Shown: positions 41,310 to 51,630, counted from the first letter of the stretch. The stretch: 64,000 bases of DNA from Erythrobacter sp. JK5 (GCF_018205975.1 NZ_CP073577.1:248001-312000), one strand, 5' to 3'. Made by a program: numbers and translations. Notes: generated from the letters alone by a model not told the origin.

Positions 41310-42051
41310 GCGCCTGACGCCCGACATCGCCGACACGCCCGAATCCCGGACTTCCGGGAGCGAACGGCGCTGCATTGTTTCGGGGCAAAGCTATCCGCGC
41401 GATGAACTCGTGCGGCTGGCGATCTCGCCCGATGGCGATGTGCTGCCGGATCCGGCGGCGAAGGCTCCGGGGCGCGGAGCGTGGATCGCACCGGACCGTG
41501 CCGCGCTTGAAAGCGCGCTTGCGAGTGGCCAATTCAGGGGCAAGCTGGCGCGCGCTTTCAAAGGCGCGCGGCTCTCGGTTCCGGACGATCTGGCCGACCG
41601 GGTGCAGCAGGCGCTGTCGCGTCACCTGGCCGATCGGCTCGGACTGGAACTGCGCGCCGGGCACCTGGTGCTGGGATCGAGCCGGATCGAGGAACAGGCG
41701 CGCAGCGGGCGCATCGCCTTGTTGCTGCACGCCAGCGACAGCAGCGAGGACGGGCGCAAGCGGCTCGACCAGGCATGGCGCGTGGGACAAGCGACCGAAG
41801 GGTCTGGCGATCGCGGGATCGTCTTGCCACTGGACCGCACCGCTCTGTCTGTGGCATTGGGCCGCGAGAATGTCGTCCATCTGGGCGTCTCGGGTCAATC
41901 GGGCGGTTTGCGCGCGGCTGACCGAGTGGGACAGGCAATTCAGCGCCTTGCAAGGTTTGTCGGGAGCCATCCCGGCGATTGTGTCCGGCCTGATACCGGG
42001 CAAGCTTCCGCTTTGGCGGATGGCGAGATAGTGAAATACGTGAAGGACTGA
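41290..42051 (+). CDS. YlxR (DUF448) RNA-binding protein
   Basis: A 253-residue alphaproteobacterial YlxR. The N-terminal YlxR domain shows RRCIVSGQSYPRDELVRLAI near residues 27-46 and GRGAWIAPDRAAL near 60-72. The second half has an L7Ae-like fold (LGLELRAGHLVLGSSRIEE). Such proteins sit between nusA and infB and bind RNA or regulate transcription. The start at 41290 overlaps nusA by 20 bases. Confidence 0.88.
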   Translation: MRTPPNERLTPDIADTPESRTSGSERRCIVSGQSYPRDELVRLAISPDGDVLPDPAAKAPGRGAWIAPDRAALESALASGQFRGKLARAFKGARLSVPDDLADRVQQALSRHLADRLGLELRAGHLVLGSSRIEEQARSGRIALLLHASDSSEDGRKRLDQAWRVGQATEGSGDRGIVLPLDRTALSVALGRENVVHLGVSGQSGGLRAADRVGQAIQRLARFVGSHPGDCVRPDTGQASALADGEIVKYVKD

Positions 42052-42060
42052 CGAGCTAGA

Positions 42061-44574
42061 ATGAGCGACGAAACCAACAAACGCACCCGTAAACCGCTGG
42101 GCCTGAAGAGGTCGGTCGATGCTGGCGAGGTCAAGCAGACCTTCAGCCACGGCCGCACCAACAAGGTCGCGGTCGAGGTCAAGCGCCGCCGCAAGCTCGT
42201 CAAGCCGGGCGAAACGCCGGCGCCGGAGGCCGCACCGGCACCCGCTCCCGCACCGGCGCCCGCGCCCGCCCCGGCCCCCGCGCCGGTGGCGAAGAAACCG
42301 GCTGCGCCCAAGGAAACGCCGCAGGAACGTGTCGCGCGTCTCCAGCGCGAGGCTGAGGAGGAGCGGCTCAAGCTGGCCGAGGAAGCGCGCAAGCGCGACG
42401 ACAAGAAGGCCAAGGAAGAAGCGGCCGACGAGAAGAAGCGGCAGGAAGAGAACCGCAAGGCGGAAGACGAGGCCGAAAAGCAGCGCGCCGAGGACGAATC
42501 CAAAGTTGCCGAAGAACCCGTTGCCGAGCCGGAGATCGCTGCAGGCGAGGAAGCAAGCCCTGCGCCCGCCGCGCGCAAGTTCACGCCGGTTGCGCGTCCG
42601 GAACCCAAGCGTCCGGAAAAGAAGAAGAAAGACGACAAGCGGACCGAAAAGCCGTCCAGCGGCAAGGACAAGCGCCGTTCGGGCAAGCTCACAGTCACAA
42701 GGGCCCTTAACGAGGACGAAGGGCGCCGCGCCCGTTCGCTCGCCGCGCTCAAGCGTGCGCGCGAGAAGGAGCGCCGGATGCAGGGCGGCGGCTCGTCCAA
42801 GCCGCGCGAGAAACAGATCCGCGACGTCATCGTCCCCGAAGCCATCACCGTTGGCGAACTCGCCAAGCGGATGGGCGAGAAGGGCGCGGACCTGGTCAAG
42901 GAACTGTTCAACCTCGACATGATGGTCACCGTCAACCAGACGATCGACCAGGACACCGCCGAATTGCTGGTCGAACAGTTCGGTCACAATATCGAGAAAG
43001 TGTCCGAAGCCGATGTCGATATCGACACGTCCGAGGATCAGGACCCGGAAGAGACGCTGAAGCCGCGTCCGCCGGTGGTGACGATCATGGGCCATGTCGA
43101 TCACGGCAAGACCAGCCTGCTCGATGCACTGCGCGGCACCGATGTGACCAAGGGCGAGGCCGGCGGCATCACCCAGCATATCGGCAGCTACCAGATCACC
43201 ACCAAGGACAAGTCGAAGATCACCTTCCTCGACACGCCGGGCCACGCCGCCTTCTCCGAAATGCGCGCGCGCGGTGCGAACGTCACCGATATCGTGGTGC
43301 TGGTGGTCGCAGCGGATGACGGCATCATGCCGCAGACGATCGAGGCCATCAATCACACCAAGGCCGCGGGCGTCCCGATGATCGTTGCGATCAACAAGAT
43401 GGACAAGCCCGAAGCCAATCCGGACAACATCCGCAACCGCCTGCTCGAACACGAAGTGATCGTCGAATCGATGTCGGGCGACGTGCAGGACGTGGAGATT
43501 TCGGCCAAGGAAAAGACCGGTCTCGACGAGCTGCTCGAAAAGATCTCGCTTCAGGCGGAACTGCTCGAACTGAAAGCCCGTCCGGACCGCGATGCCGAGG
43601 CGACCGTGATCGAAGCACAGCTCGACAAGGGGCGCGGCCCGGTTGCGACCGTGCTGATCACGCGCGGCACGCTGAAGCGTGGCGACACCTTTGTGGTCGG
43701 CACCGAAAGCGGCCGGGTGCGCGCGATCGTCAACGACCAGGGCAAGCAGATCAAGGAAGCCGGACCCTCGATGCCGGTCGAGGTCCTCGGCCTCGGCGGC
43801 GTTCCGTCGGCGGGCGACCAGCTCAGCGTGGTCGAGAACGAACAGCGCGCCCGTGAAGTCGCGCAATATCGTCAGGAAAAGGCGACCGAGAAGCGCACCG
43901 CGCTTGCTCCGACCAATTTCGACACGATGTTCAACAATCTCGCGTCGAATGTGATCGAATGGCCGGTCCTGGTGAAGGCGGATGTGCAGGGTTCGGTCGA
44001 AGCGATCGTCAACGCGCTGCACAACCTTTCGAACGACGACATCAAGGTCCGCGTGCTGCACGCAGGTGTCGGCGCGATCACCGAGAGCGACGTCACGCTG
44101 GCGGGTGCATCCAGTGCGCCGATCATCGGCTTCAACGTGCGTCCGAACGCGAAGGCGCGCGAGCTCGTCAAGCGCGACAATGTGCGGATGATGTATTACG
44201 ACGTCATCTATCACCTCACCGAAGAGGTCGCGAAGGAGATGGCCGGCGAGCTTGGTCCGGAGCGGATCGAGACCGTCGTCGGCCGCGCGCAGGTCAAGGA
44301 AGTTTTCAAGTCCGGCAAGAAGGACAAGGCAGCCGGTCTGCTGGTCGAAGACGGCGTCATCCGCAAAGGCCTGTTCGCACGGCTTACCCGCGAGGACGTC
44401 ATCGTTTCGGCGACCACCATCGCTTCGCTGCGGCGCTTCAAGGACGATGTGGACGAAGTCCGCTCGGGCCTCGAATGCGGCGTCGTGCTTGAGGACACGA
44501 ACGACATCCAGCCGGGCGATCAGCTGGAGGTGTTCGAGGTCGAAGAACGCGAGCGGACGATCGAGGTTTCGTGA
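42061..44574 (+). CDS. infB: Translation initiation factor IF-2
   Basis: An 837-residue IF-2. A long charged, Lys/Glu- and Pro/Ala-rich N-terminal region (about 1-255, including an Ala-Pro repeat near residues 55-78) precedes the IF-2N domain. The G domain has GHVDHGKT near residues 344-351, DTPGHAAF and NKMD. Beta-barrel domains and the fMet-tRNA-binding C-terminal domain follow. It delivers initiator tRNA to the 30S subunit. Nine bases separate it from ylxR. Confidence 0.97.
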   Translation: MSDETNKRTRKPLGLKRSVDAGEVKQTFSHGRTNKVAVEVKRRRKLVKPGETPAPEAAPAPAPAPAPAPAPAPAPVAKKPAAPKETPQERVARLQREAEEERLKLAEEARKRDDKKAKEEAADEKKRQEENRKAEDEAEKQRAEDESKVAEEPVAEPEIAAGEEASPAPAARKFTPVARPEPKRPEKKKKDDKRTEKPSSGKDKRRSGKLTVTRALNEDEGRRARSLAALKRAREKERRMQGGGSSKPREKQIRDVIVPEAITVGELAKRMGEKGADLVKELFNLDMMVTVNQTIDQDTAELLVEQFGHNIEKVSEADVDIDTSEDQDPEETLKPRPPVVTIMGHVDHGKTSLLDALRGTDVTKGEAGGITQHIGSYQITTKDKSKITFLDTPGHAAFSEMRARGANVTDIVVLVVAADDGIMPQTIEAINHTKAAGVPMIVAINKMDKPEANPDNIRNRLLEHEVIVESMSGDVQDVEISAKEKTGLDELLEKISLQAELLELKARPDRDAEATVIEAQLDKGRGPVATVLITRGTLKRGDTFVVGTESGRVRAIVNDQGKQIKEAGPSMPVEVLGLGGVPSAGDQLSVVENEQRAREVAQYRQEKATEKRTALAPTNFDTMFNNLASNVIEWPVLVKADVQGSVEAIVNALHNLSNDDIKVRVLHAGVGAITESDVTLAGASSAPIIGFNVRPNAKARELVKRDNVRMMYYDVIYHLTEEVAKEMAGELGPERIETVVGRAQVKEVFKSGKKDKAAGLLVEDGVIRKGLFARLTREDVIVSATTIASLRRFKDDVDEVRSGLECGVVLEDTNDIQPGDQLEVFEVEERERTIEVS

Positions 44575-44581
44575 TCCAGCT

Positions 44582-44613
44582 CCCCTCCCGCTTGCGGGAG
44601 GGGTTGGGGGTGG
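44582..44613. repeat. GC-rich palindromic repeat, half copy
   Basis: CCCCTCCCGC (44582-44591) and GCGGGAGGGG (44594-44603) form a perfect ten-base stem with a two-base loop just after infB, followed by TTGGGGGTGG. Read on the other strand, this matches the right half of the repeat at 1926-2048. It may also act as an infB terminator, though there is no T-run. Confidence 0.55.
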
Positions 44614-44618
44614 GCGCT

Positions 44619-44765
44619 ATGAGCGAGAACGCCGATCAGGAAAACGAATTCAAGAAGCGAGACAAGGAAGCCGAGGGCTGCTTGTCTTGGCTGAGCGGAT
44701 GTCTGCCCATTCCGCTTGCGCTCGTCGCAGGATTTCTCGTCTTACCTGATTGGTTTTCATTTTGA
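44619..44765 (+). CDS. Small hypothetical protein (48 aa)
   Basis: A 48-residue frame: a charged N-terminus (MSENADQENEFKKRDKEAEG) then a hydrophobic C-terminal half with two Cys (CLSWLSGCLPIPLALVAGFLVL). It could be a small membrane protein. It starts in the GC-rich repeat region, has only a weak ribosome site, and its TGA overlaps the TTG start of the next gene. It is uncertain as a real gene. Confidence 0.4.
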   Translation: MSENADQENEFKKRDKEAEGCLSWLSGCLPIPLALVAGFLVLPDWFSF

Positions 44766-45187
44766 CGAAGATCTACGAAGAGCAGCGCTCTCCCTCGGCT
44801 GCCCTGATGGGCAGCGAGTTCGTATCGTTCGATGCGGACAAGGGCGAGCTGACCACGCGCTTCACCCCGTCGCCCTCTTTCGCGTCTCCGCGCGGAGCGG
44901 TGCAGGGCGGGTTGATCGCGGGTTTCCTCGACGAGGTAATGGGCGGCGCATTGCTCGCCGTGACCGATCACGGTGAGGGCGAGATCCGCCTGCCGCTCAA
45001 TCTCGACATGAACCTTACCTTCGTGGCGATGGTCCCGCTGGAACCGATCACCGCCAAGGGCCGCGTGGTCAAGCACGGCCAGCGCGTCGCGTTCCTAGAA
45101 GGCGAGCTTTACGACCAGTCGGGAAAGCTGCTTGCGCGCGCCACATCCACCGCGCTACCGACCCCGGTTCCGGGAGCGGATGAATGA
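44762..45187 (+). CDS. PaaI-family thioesterase, first copy
   Basis: A 141-residue hotdog-fold thioesterase. GAVQGGLIAGFLDEVMGGAL near residues 43-62 is the family active-site region (HGG-type replaced by QGG, with the catalytic Asp/Glu following). I take a TTG start at 44762 overlapping the upstream TGA; TTG at 44750 is also possible, and no ATG lies before the conserved region. It overlaps a second, related thioesterase by four bases. The substrate is unknown. Confidence 0.78.
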   Translation: MTKIYEEQRSPSAALMGSEFVSFDADKGELTTRFTPSPSFASPRGAVQGGLIAGFLDEVMGGALLAVTDHGEGEIRLPLNLDMNLTFVAMVPLEPITAKGRVVKHGQRVAFLEGELYDQSGKLLARATSTALPTPVPGADE

Positions 45188-45636
45188 GCAACGAGAATTT
45201 TCCCGCACTCGCGGTCGATTCCGTACTGGGTTCGCCGCATTCGGAGACGCTGGGGTCGGAATTCCTCGGCTTTGACCGCGAAACCGCGACCGCGACCATG
45301 CGCTTTACCGTCAAGAAGGAAATGACCACCTGGCGCGGCGGCGTGCAGGGCGGGCTGGTTGCGGGCTATCTCGATGATGTGATGGGATATGCCTATGTCG
45401 CGATGACCGATGGCGAACAGGCACCGCTAAACCTCGAAATCTCGATGCAATTGCTCGGCCTGTTGCCTTTGGGCGCGACGATCATCGGCAAGGGCAAGGT
45501 CATTCGCGGCGGAAGGCGGGTAATCTTCCTCGAAGGCGAATTGCTGAGCGAAGACGGGCAGGTGCTCGCCCGCGCAACCTCGACCGCGATCCCGACCATG
45601 CGCCCCTCTCCGACCGAAACGGGGATGGGCGGATGA
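45184..45636 (+). CDS. PaaI-family thioesterase, second copy
   Basis: A 150-residue hotdog-fold thioesterase similar to its upstream neighbour. GGVQGGLVAGYLDDVMGYAY near residues 56-75 matches the other copy's segment, and both end with LEGELLSEDGQVLARATSTAIPT-type sequence (visible as LARATSTA in each). The pair is a tandem duplication that has diverged. It starts and ends in four-base ATGA overlaps. Confidence 0.83.
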   Translation: MSNENFPALAVDSVLGSPHSETLGSEFLGFDRETATATMRFTVKKEMTTWRGGVQGGLVAGYLDDVMGYAYVAMTDGEQAPLNLEISMQLLGLLPLGATIIGKGKVIRGGRRVIFLEGELLSEDGQVLARATSTAIPTMRPSPTETGMGG

Positions 45637-46178
45637 CGCGCCTGCTCGCGCTGCTTGGCAGCATCAATGTCGGCGGTAACCGGATCAAGATGGCGGAGTT
45701 GAAGACGACGCTTGAGGAATCGGGCTTCAGGGACGTCGTCACCGTCGCGGCCAGCGGCAATGTGATCCTGACCGACGACCGCGACCCGGCGATGCTTGAA
45801 ATCCGGCTCGAAAGTCTGGTGCAGGACCGTTTCGGCTTCCAATCCTGCGCGATGGTCCGCACTGCCGACGAAGTGCGCGCCGCGATCGAGGAAAACCCGT
45901 TTCACGGCACCGGGCCGCAGCATGGCTCCGACAAGATGGTGCATTCGATCTTCCTCAGCCAGCAGCCCGACACAAGCGCGGTCGACTCGCTTATCGCAGA
46001 GCACGCGGACAAGGGCAGCGAGCGGCTGGCACTGGGTGACCGCGTGCTGTTTCTCGACTATGTTCACGGGGTGGGCGTGTCGGACCTGTCGAACAAGGTT
46101 CTCGAACGGCGGCTCAAGGTCAAAGGCACCGCGCGCAACATGAATTCGCTCAAGAACATCCTTGCGAAGATGGACTAG
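45633..46178 (+). CDS. DUF1697 family protein
   Basis: A 181-residue protein of the DUF1697 family. [21 protein letters not shown] near the start and SGNVILTD near residue 45 are typical (usually LLRGINVGG and SGNVVF). The family fold is ferredoxin-like; the function is unknown. It is overlapped with the second thioesterase gene and followed by rbfA after four bases, so it sits inside the translation-factor operon. Confidence 0.8.
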   Translation: MTRLLALLGSINVGGNRIKMAELKTTLEESGFRDVVTVAASGNVILTDDRDPAMLEIRLESLVQDRFGFQSCAMVRTADEVRAAIEENPFHGTGPQHGSDKMVHSIFLSQQPDTSAVDSLIAEHADKGSERLALGDRVLFLDYVHGVGVSDLSNKVLERRLKVKGTARNMNSLKNILAKMD

Positions 46179-46182
46179 GCCC

Positions 46183-46599
46183 ATGGCAAAACGTCAGGAT
46201 TTTACCGCTGAACAGCACTCGGTCCGCGTCCTCAAGGTAGGCGAGCGGGTGCGGCATATCCTGTCCGAACTGCTCGCACGGCAGGAGGTGCACGACGAGA
46301 CCGTCAGCGCGGCCAATATCGCGGTCACGGAGGTGCGCATGACCCCGGACCTGCGCAACGCCACCGCCTATGTGAAACCGCTGCTGGGCGCGGACGAGGA
46401 CGATGTGGTCACGGCGCTGCGCCAGAACACCGCCTTCCTGCAGCGCGAGGTCGCCAGGCGGCTGAGCTTGAAATTCGCGCCCAGGCTCACGTTCCGCAAG
46501 GATGAGAGCTTTGCCGAGGCCGATCGGATAGAGGCGCTGCTGCGCGATCCCAAGGTGGCCAGAGATTTGGGCGACGATCCCGAAGGCGACGAAGCGTGA
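46183..46599 (+). CDS. rbfA: Ribosome-binding factor A
   Basis: A 138-residue RbfA with a KH-like fold. [20 protein letters not shown] near residues 12-31 and [18 protein letters not shown] near residues 91-108 are typical. It aids maturation of the 16S rRNA 5' end in cold and normal growth. The start is ATG at 46183. truB normally follows directly, but here it lies 14 kb away. It overlaps the next gene by four bases. Confidence 0.94.
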   Translation: MAKRQDFTAEQHSVRVLKVGERVRHILSELLARQEVHDETVSAANIAVTEVRMTPDLRNATAYVKPLLGADEDDVVTALRQNTAFLQREVARRLSLKFAPRLTFRKDESFAEADRIEALLRDPKVARDLGDDPEGDEA

Positions 46600-47291
46600 A
46601 TGCCCGGCTGACATTGTGCCTGCTCGGCTGCCTCGCCCTGTGCGCACCGGTATCGCTCAAGGCCGAAGAAACCGCGATCGAGCCGGCCGCCAATCGCGCT
46701 ATCGACTTCGTGCCGTTCGGATGGAAACTCTACGACAAGGTCGAAGGCGATCTGAATGGCGACGGTAGCGCGGATACCGCGCTCGTCATCCAGAAGAACG
46801 ATCCGCAGCTGATGATCGAAAATCCCGACGGGCTGGGTTCCGAGCGTTACGACGCGAACCCGCGCATGCTCCTCGTCGCCATGAAAACGAACGACGGTCG
46901 TTACCGTCTGGTCGGTCGCAACGGCGCGATTATTCCCGATCATGACAGCCCGACCATCGAAGACCCCTACGAAGGCATGCGGATCGAGCAGGGTTCACTG
47001 CACCTCGCCATCGCCTTTTTCGCCAGTGCCGGCAGCTGGTCGATGTTCAACCGCCAGTTCCAGTTTCGCTGGAATGGGGAGGCGATGGCGCTGATCGGGT
47101 TCGAGGCGAACTACGTGCACCGCGGCAGTGGCGAGATGCGGCAGGCGAGCGTGAACTATCTGACGGGGCGACGGAAGGATGCAGCGGGCAGCATCGCGGA
47201 CGACCAATCCGATTGGCACTGGAGCGACATCGCCCCGGACAACCGCCCGACCTTGGACTCGATCGGCAACGGCTTCGAATTCGAAGGCTAG
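46596..47291 (+). CDS. Hypothetical exported protein
   Basis: A 231-residue protein with a signal peptide ([21 protein letters not shown]). The mature part contains [20 protein letters not shown] near residues 50-69, like a single FG-GAP/calcium-loop motif (DLNGDG). It is probably periplasmic. It starts in an ATGA overlap with rbfA, though its function need not relate to ribosomes. It is convergent with yceI. Confidence 0.7.
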   Translation: MNARLTLCLLGCLALCAPVSLKAEETAIEPAANRAIDFVPFGWKLYDKVEGDLNGDGSADTALVIQKNDPQLMIENPDGLGSERYDANPRMLLVAMKTNDGRYRLVGRNGAIIPDHDSPTIEDPYEGMRIEQGSLHLAIAFFASAGSWSMFNRQFQFRWNGEAMALIGFEANYVHRGSGEMRQASVNYLTGRRKDAAGSIADDQSDWHWSDIAPDNRPTLDSIGNGFEFEG

Positions 47292-47297
47292 CGCGGC

Positions 47298-47885
47298 CTA
47301 GCGCGGCAGCATCCGGGCGCGCAGGCGGATATCGACCTTGTTGCCGACGATCAGTTGGTAGCTCTTCATTCCGTACTTGCGGCGGTCGATCGTGGTCGTC
47401 CCGGTGAAGCTCACCGGTTTTCCGCGGGCGGTCGTCAGCGGGTCGGTATCGAAGGTCACATCGAGCACCTGCGGCTGGGTTACGCCGCGCGCGGTAAGCT
47501 CGCCCGAAACGGTTCCCCTGGTCGGGGACGTCAGTTTCAGCGACCGACCGACGAAGCGCACCTGCGGATACTTCTCGACCCAGAAGAACTTTTCGCCGCG
47601 CAAGCGCTCAAGCGTGACGCTATCGGGTGCCTTGATCGCGGTCGCATCGAACGTCACGTCGATCAGCGCCCGTTCGGGCTGGCCGGGCACGATCCGCACC
47701 GTCCCCTCCATCTTGGGAAACGTCGCAGTCTTGCTCGACAGGCCGAAGAACGGGACTTTGGCCGAGACGTTGCTGGCGCTCGCGTCGAGTGTGTAGGTCA
47801 ACGGCGCGGTGCTGTTGGCAAGCAGCACCGCCGGCGCGACCAGCGCGACAATGGGTAACAGGAATTTGCGTTTCAGCAGCGGCAT
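47298..47885 (-). CDS. YceI family protein
   Basis: A 195-residue exported lipocalin-like protein that may bind an isoprenoid or similar lipid in the periplasm. A signal peptide (LLPIVALVAPAVLLA) is followed by the YceI pattern: YTLDASASNVSAKVPFFGL, then KYPQVRFVGRSLKL and GELTARGVTQPQVLDVTF. The start is ATG at 47883-47885; the frame upstream is the AbgT gene read out of frame. It follows the AbgT transporter on the same strand by 80 bases. Confidence 0.88.
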   Translation of the reverse strand: MPLLKRKFLLPIVALVAPAVLLANSTAPLTYTLDASASNVSAKVPFFGLSSKTATFPKMEGTVRIVPGQPERALIDVTFDATAIKAPDSVTLERLRGEKFFWVEKYPQVRFVGRSLKLTSPTRGTVSGELTARGVTQPQVLDVTFDTDPLTTARGKPVSFTGTTTIDRRKYGMKSYQLIVGNKVDIRLRARMLPR

Positions 47886-47965
47886 CGGTGCGGCTCCTCC
47901 ACTCTGGGGTACGATTGAGCGCAGCGGATGGTGTCCGAAGAGTATGCCCGATTGCGACCAGGGGA

Positions 47966-49588
47966 TCAATTGACGGGGCCAGGCGCTCCTGAACTGACCG
48001 CGGCCGTCGGCACTTCCATGAACACGCTTGCGCCCGGGCCGAGCGGCAGGTCGAGCACGACCCAGCCGATCGTCAGCGCCAGGCCGGCCACCATCAACCC
48101 GATCGAATAGGGCAGCATCGTCGCTGCCAGGCTGCCGAGCCCGAAATCCTTGTTCCAGCGCTGGCAGAAGATCAGGATCAGCGGGAAGTACACCATCAGT
48201 GGGGTAATGATGTTGGTCGCGCTGTCGCCCACGCGATAGGCGGCGGTCGCCATTTCCGGGGTGATACCCAGCAGCATCAGCATCGGCACCATCACCGGCG
48301 CAATCAATGCCCATTTGGCGCTGGCCGAACCGACGAACAGGTTGAGCAGCGCCGAAACCACAATGATCGAGGCCAGCAGCGCCCAGGCGGGCATATTGGT
48401 CGAGCCGAGAAAGTCGGCGCCGTGCACCGCGAGGATCAGCCCGAGGTTCGACCATGCGAACATCGCCACGAAATGCGCGGCGGCGAAGGCAAGGACGAGG
48501 TAATAGGCGAGATCCTCCATCGCGCCCGACATCATCTTCACCAGATCGCGGTGGTCGCCGATCGTGCCCGCGCCGCGACCATAGGCCCAGCCCGCGAGCA
48601 GAAACAGCAGGAAGAACCCGGCGACGAGACTGCGGTAGAACGGGGTCAACTGCGCTTCGGGACTCGCGCTTTCGTCGATCAGCGGGGTACCAGGGCCGAG
48701 CGTGAAGAACAGCCACAGACCGACCACGAACAGCACCGCGAGCCCGGCGTTGCGCAGGCCGCGTTTCTCTTCGGGGGTGAGCGCGCGGTCGGATTGCTCG
48801 TCATCGCTGGCGCGGCCCGCATTTGCCGAGTCCCAGGTGCCCAGTCGCGGCTCGATCATCCGGTCGGTGACGTACCAGATCACCGGCAGGAACACGAAGG
48901 TCATCGCCGCGATGAAATACCAGTTGCCCGCGATGTTGGCGGTGAAATCGCCGAACACGGTCTCCACGCTCGCTTCGGTGATCCCGAACAGCAGCGCGTC
49001 GAGCTGGCCGGGCAGCAGGTTGGCCGAGAAGCCGCCCGACACCCCGGCGAAGGTGGCCGCGATACCCGCGACCGGGTGGCGTCCGGCGGCGTGGAAGATG
49101 ATCCCGGCAAGCGGTATCAGCACCACGTAGGCGGCGTCTGCAGCGAGATTCCCCATCATCCCGACCAGGACGACGATCGGAGTCAGCAGCCCTTTGGGCG
49201 CGTCGCGCACGCCCGCGCGCATCGCGGTGCCGAACAGCCCCGCCCGCTCGGCAACGCCCGCGCCGAGCATCACCACCAGCACGTAACCGAGCGGGTGGAA
49301 GTGGGTGAAGGTAGTGGGCATGTCGACCCACAGTTTCTGGATGTTCTCCGCGCTCAGCAGGCTGGTCGCGGTGATGACCACTGCGGTGCCGGTATCGGGA
49401 TCGACTTCGGTGGGGTGCGCGGCGGAAACGCCGAACAGGCTGGAGACGACCGAGATCGCGATCAGGATGAAGATCAGCCAGAAGAACAGGAAGACCGGGT
49501 CGGGCAGCTTGTTGCCGCTCCGCTCGATCCAGCCCAGAAAGCCACCCAGATTGCCCTGATTGCCATCAGCCGAAGCTGCCGTTGCCAT
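47966..49588 (-). CDS. AbgT family transporter
   Basis: A 540-residue polytopic inner-membrane protein of the AbgT family. The opening GWIERSGNKLPDPVFLFFW and later ALLASIIVVSALLNLFVGSASAKWA are typical, with about 11-13 hydrophobic segments. Members import p-aminobenzoyl-glutamate or export sulfonamides using ion gradients. No peptidase partner gene is near. The region upstream to tdk (49589-49739) shows no other gene. Confidence 0.9.
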   Translation of the reverse strand: MATAASADGNQGNLGGFLGWIERSGNKLPDPVFLFFWLIFILIAISVVSSLFGVSAAHPTEVDPDTGTAVVITATSLLSAENIQKLWVDMPTTFTHFHPLGYVLVVMLGAGVAERAGLFGTAMRAGVRDAPKGLLTPIVVLVGMMGNLAADAAYVVLIPLAGIIFHAAGRHPVAGIAATFAGVSGGFSANLLPGQLDALLFGITEASVETVFGDFTANIAGNWYFIAAMTFVFLPVIWYVTDRMIEPRLGTWDSANAGRASDDEQSDRALTPEEKRGLRNAGLAVLFVVGLWLFFTLGPGTPLIDESASPEAQLTPFYRSLVAGFFLLFLLAGWAYGRGAGTIGDHRDLVKMMSGAMEDLAYYLVLAFAAAHFVAMFAWSNLGLILAVHGADFLGSTNMPAWALLASIIVVSALLNLFVGSASAKWALIAPVMVPMLMLLGITPEMATAAYRVGDSATNIITPLMVYFPLILIFCQRWNKDFGLGSLAATMLPYSIGLMVAGLALTIGWVVLDLPLGPGASVFMEVPTAAVSSGAPGPVN

Positions 49589-49739
49589 CGCTTGGTCCCC
49601 GCAAGTCTTGGAATTTCGAATTGGTGCGAATGGGCGCTAGCATCGCGATGTGCGCCTGTCTGCCCGCTTAATGGCGCCTGTGGACAGCGGCGGGGTGCCG
49701 GTCTTGGCAGTTTGCCCCCGCCGCGCTTAGTCAGCGGAC

Positions 49740-50315
49740 ATGGCCAAGCTCTACTTCTACTATGCCAGCATGAATGCGGGGAAATCGACCACCATGCTGC
49801 AGGCCGATTTCAATTACCGCGAACGCGGTATGGCGACGATGCTGTGGACTGCCGAGCTCGATACCCGCTCGTCAGGGATGGTGCGCAGCCGCATCGGGCT
49901 CGAGGCAGGGGCGCATCTCTATTCGCCCGATACCGACCTGTGGAACGAAGTGCAGGCCGCGCACAACTCACGACCGCTCGATTGCGTGCTGGTGGACGAG
50001 GCACAGTTTCTGACCAAGCCGCAGGTGTGGCAGCTCGCACGGCTCGCCGACGAAGCGGGCATTCCGGTCCTGTGCTACGGCATCCGCACCGATTTCCAGG
50101 GCGAGCTGTTTCCCGGATCTGCGGCCTTGCTCGGCATCGCGGACACGCTCGTCGAGCTGAAGGCAGTGTGCCATTGCGGGCGCAAGGCGAGCATGAACCT
50201 GCGGGTCGACGCGGAGGGCAAGCCGATCAAGCAGGGCGAACAGACCGAAATCGGCGGCAACGATCGCTATCTGGCGCTGTGCCGCAAGCATTTCAGCGAG
50301 GCGCTGGCTCGCTAG
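49740..50315 (+). CDS. tdk: Thymidine kinase
   Basis: A 191-residue type II thymidine kinase. The P-loop is SMNAGKS (residues 10-16), and DEAQFLTKPQ near residue 85 holds the catalytic Glu region. The zinc-binding CHCGRKA near residue 142 with a later Cys (ALCRKHF) forms the lid site. It phosphorylates thymidine in salvage. It is divergent from the AbgT gene and convergent with the lipoprotein gene. Confidence 0.95.
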   Translation: MAKLYFYYASMNAGKSTTMLQADFNYRERGMATMLWTAELDTRSSGMVRSRIGLEAGAHLYSPDTDLWNEVQAAHNSRPLDCVLVDEAQFLTKPQVWQLARLADEAGIPVLCYGIRTDFQGELFPGSAALLGIADTLVELKAVCHCGRKASMNLRVDAEGKPIKQGEQTEIGGNDRYLALCRKHFSEALAR

Positions 50316-50321
50316 CCACCG

Positions 50322-50840
50322 CTATTTGCTCTCCCACGTGCTTATCCGGCAAAGATCGAGATTGTTGTCGCGCCCGGCTGCCATGTTGGCTGCGCTGGAA
50401 TAGAAACTGAGCTCGAGCAACCGACCCGGCGTGTCCGGAGCAAGGATCTCGTCCTTGTCCGACAGCCGGAGTTCGACTGCAACGGGCTGACTTTCGGCAC
50501 AGATTCCTGTCAGTGCGTCGTAATCCTGCTCCCATTGGAGCGTGGCGTGGCTGCCCTGAAATTGCATCTTCGCGGATCCGATAGAAGCGAAGGTGATCTT
50601 ATCGTCCGCGATCGTCATCGCGCCAAATTCGGCCTCTGCCATTTCCGAGACCGGCGTCCATTCGCCCATGACTTTGGTGAGTTTCGCCTTGTCGACCAGC
50701 GGTCCCGTTTCCAGGACGAGCCCTTCGGCCTCTTCGACCGCGGCGGACTGTGTGTCGTTCGCCGTGTCCTTCGCCGGTTCAGCGGCAGGCTGACAGGCGG
50801 CCAGCCCGACGGCAGCCAGGCCCGATAACCAACCCCTCAT
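50322..50840 (-). CDS. Hypothetical lipoprotein
   Basis: A 172-residue lipoprotein. The start at 50840 gives MRGWLSGLAAVGLAACQPAAE with a lipobox AVGLAAC (Cys near residue 16). An acidic linker and a beta-rich domain with two Cys follow (GICAESQPV, LDLCRISTWESK), which could form a disulfide. The family is not recognised. Its start overlaps the stop of the frameshifted lysozyme gene (ATGA), so they form a pair. Confidence 0.68.
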   Translation of the reverse strand: MRGWLSGLAAVGLAACQPAAEPAKDTANDTQSAAVEEAEGLVLETGPLVDKAKLTKVMGEWTPVSEMAEAEFGAMTIADDKITFASIGSAKMQFQGSHATLQWEQDYDALTGICAESQPVAVELRLSDKDEILAPDTPGRLLELSFYSSAANMAAGRDNNLDLCRISTWESK

Positions 50841-51459
50841 GGCGCTCTCCTCCGGTTTTGCGTCTGGCTGGTGCGATGCGCCGACATGAACAGGTCGTAG
50901 ATTTCGCGATTGCGCGAAGCGGAAAGCTGAGGGCGGTTGGATTGCCGCGCGGCCTCCTGCCAGTCGGGCCCGCCCCTCCGGTTGATCGCCCGGGTAAACT
51001 GCCGGAAGACGGTGTGAATGCGGTTGCCCAGATTGTAGGCCATGTCGATCATGGCGACCTGCGCGTCCTCGGGAAGGCATTCAACCCCGGATAATTGGCG
51101 CGCAGAATCGCTATCGCGTCGTTGAGAGACAGTTCGAGCAATCGTGTGCCTTCGGCGCGGGTGATCTCGAGCGTTCGGTACTGCGCATAGTGGCGGGCCG
51201 CATAGTTGATCCGCGTTCCCGCCGGGGACAGCCGCTGCATGGTGGTCCACTCCGCCGCCTTTTCCGCCACGGTCGCGGGGCGCTGCGGCCTCGCCGTCAC
51301 CTTGATGAAATTGACCGAGGCGGTCGATGCGGCGGTCCGGAACATCTTGCCGAACCCCACGGTTACGTAGCTGACCGAGTCGAGATACATGTGCGGCACG
51401 AAGCTTTCGTGCTGGGCGATCATCCGGGCCGCACGCCGTTTGGCATTCTGCAACGACAT
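50837..51459 (-). pseudogene. Phage-type lysozyme (GH24-like), frameshifted
   Basis: The N-terminal frame begins MSLQNAKRRAARMIAQHESF with the lysozyme active-site region (Glu near residue 18, then YLDSVSYVTVGFGKMF), and runs to LRANYPGLNAFP. The C-terminal frame continues EDAQVAMIDMAYNLGNRI, FRQFTRAINRRGGPDWQEAA and ends near 50837. One more base in the GGG run at 51071-51073 would join them into an intact protein of about 207 residues. It would cut peptidoglycan. It may be a true pseudogene or a homopolymer sequencing error. Confidence 0.75.
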
Positions 51460-51630
51460 ATTCGAATTCTCCCGCCTTTGCTGTCGACCACTTACCAGAT
51501 CGTGTGCGGCAGAAAAAGTCGCAATTTCAGATGCATGAAGCGGGGTATCGGATCAGACAGGGACGCTCCGACCGATCGCCGGGATGGAAGCCCACTGGCG
51601 CGCCAGCGTGGAGCCTCCTATCTGGTGCCC

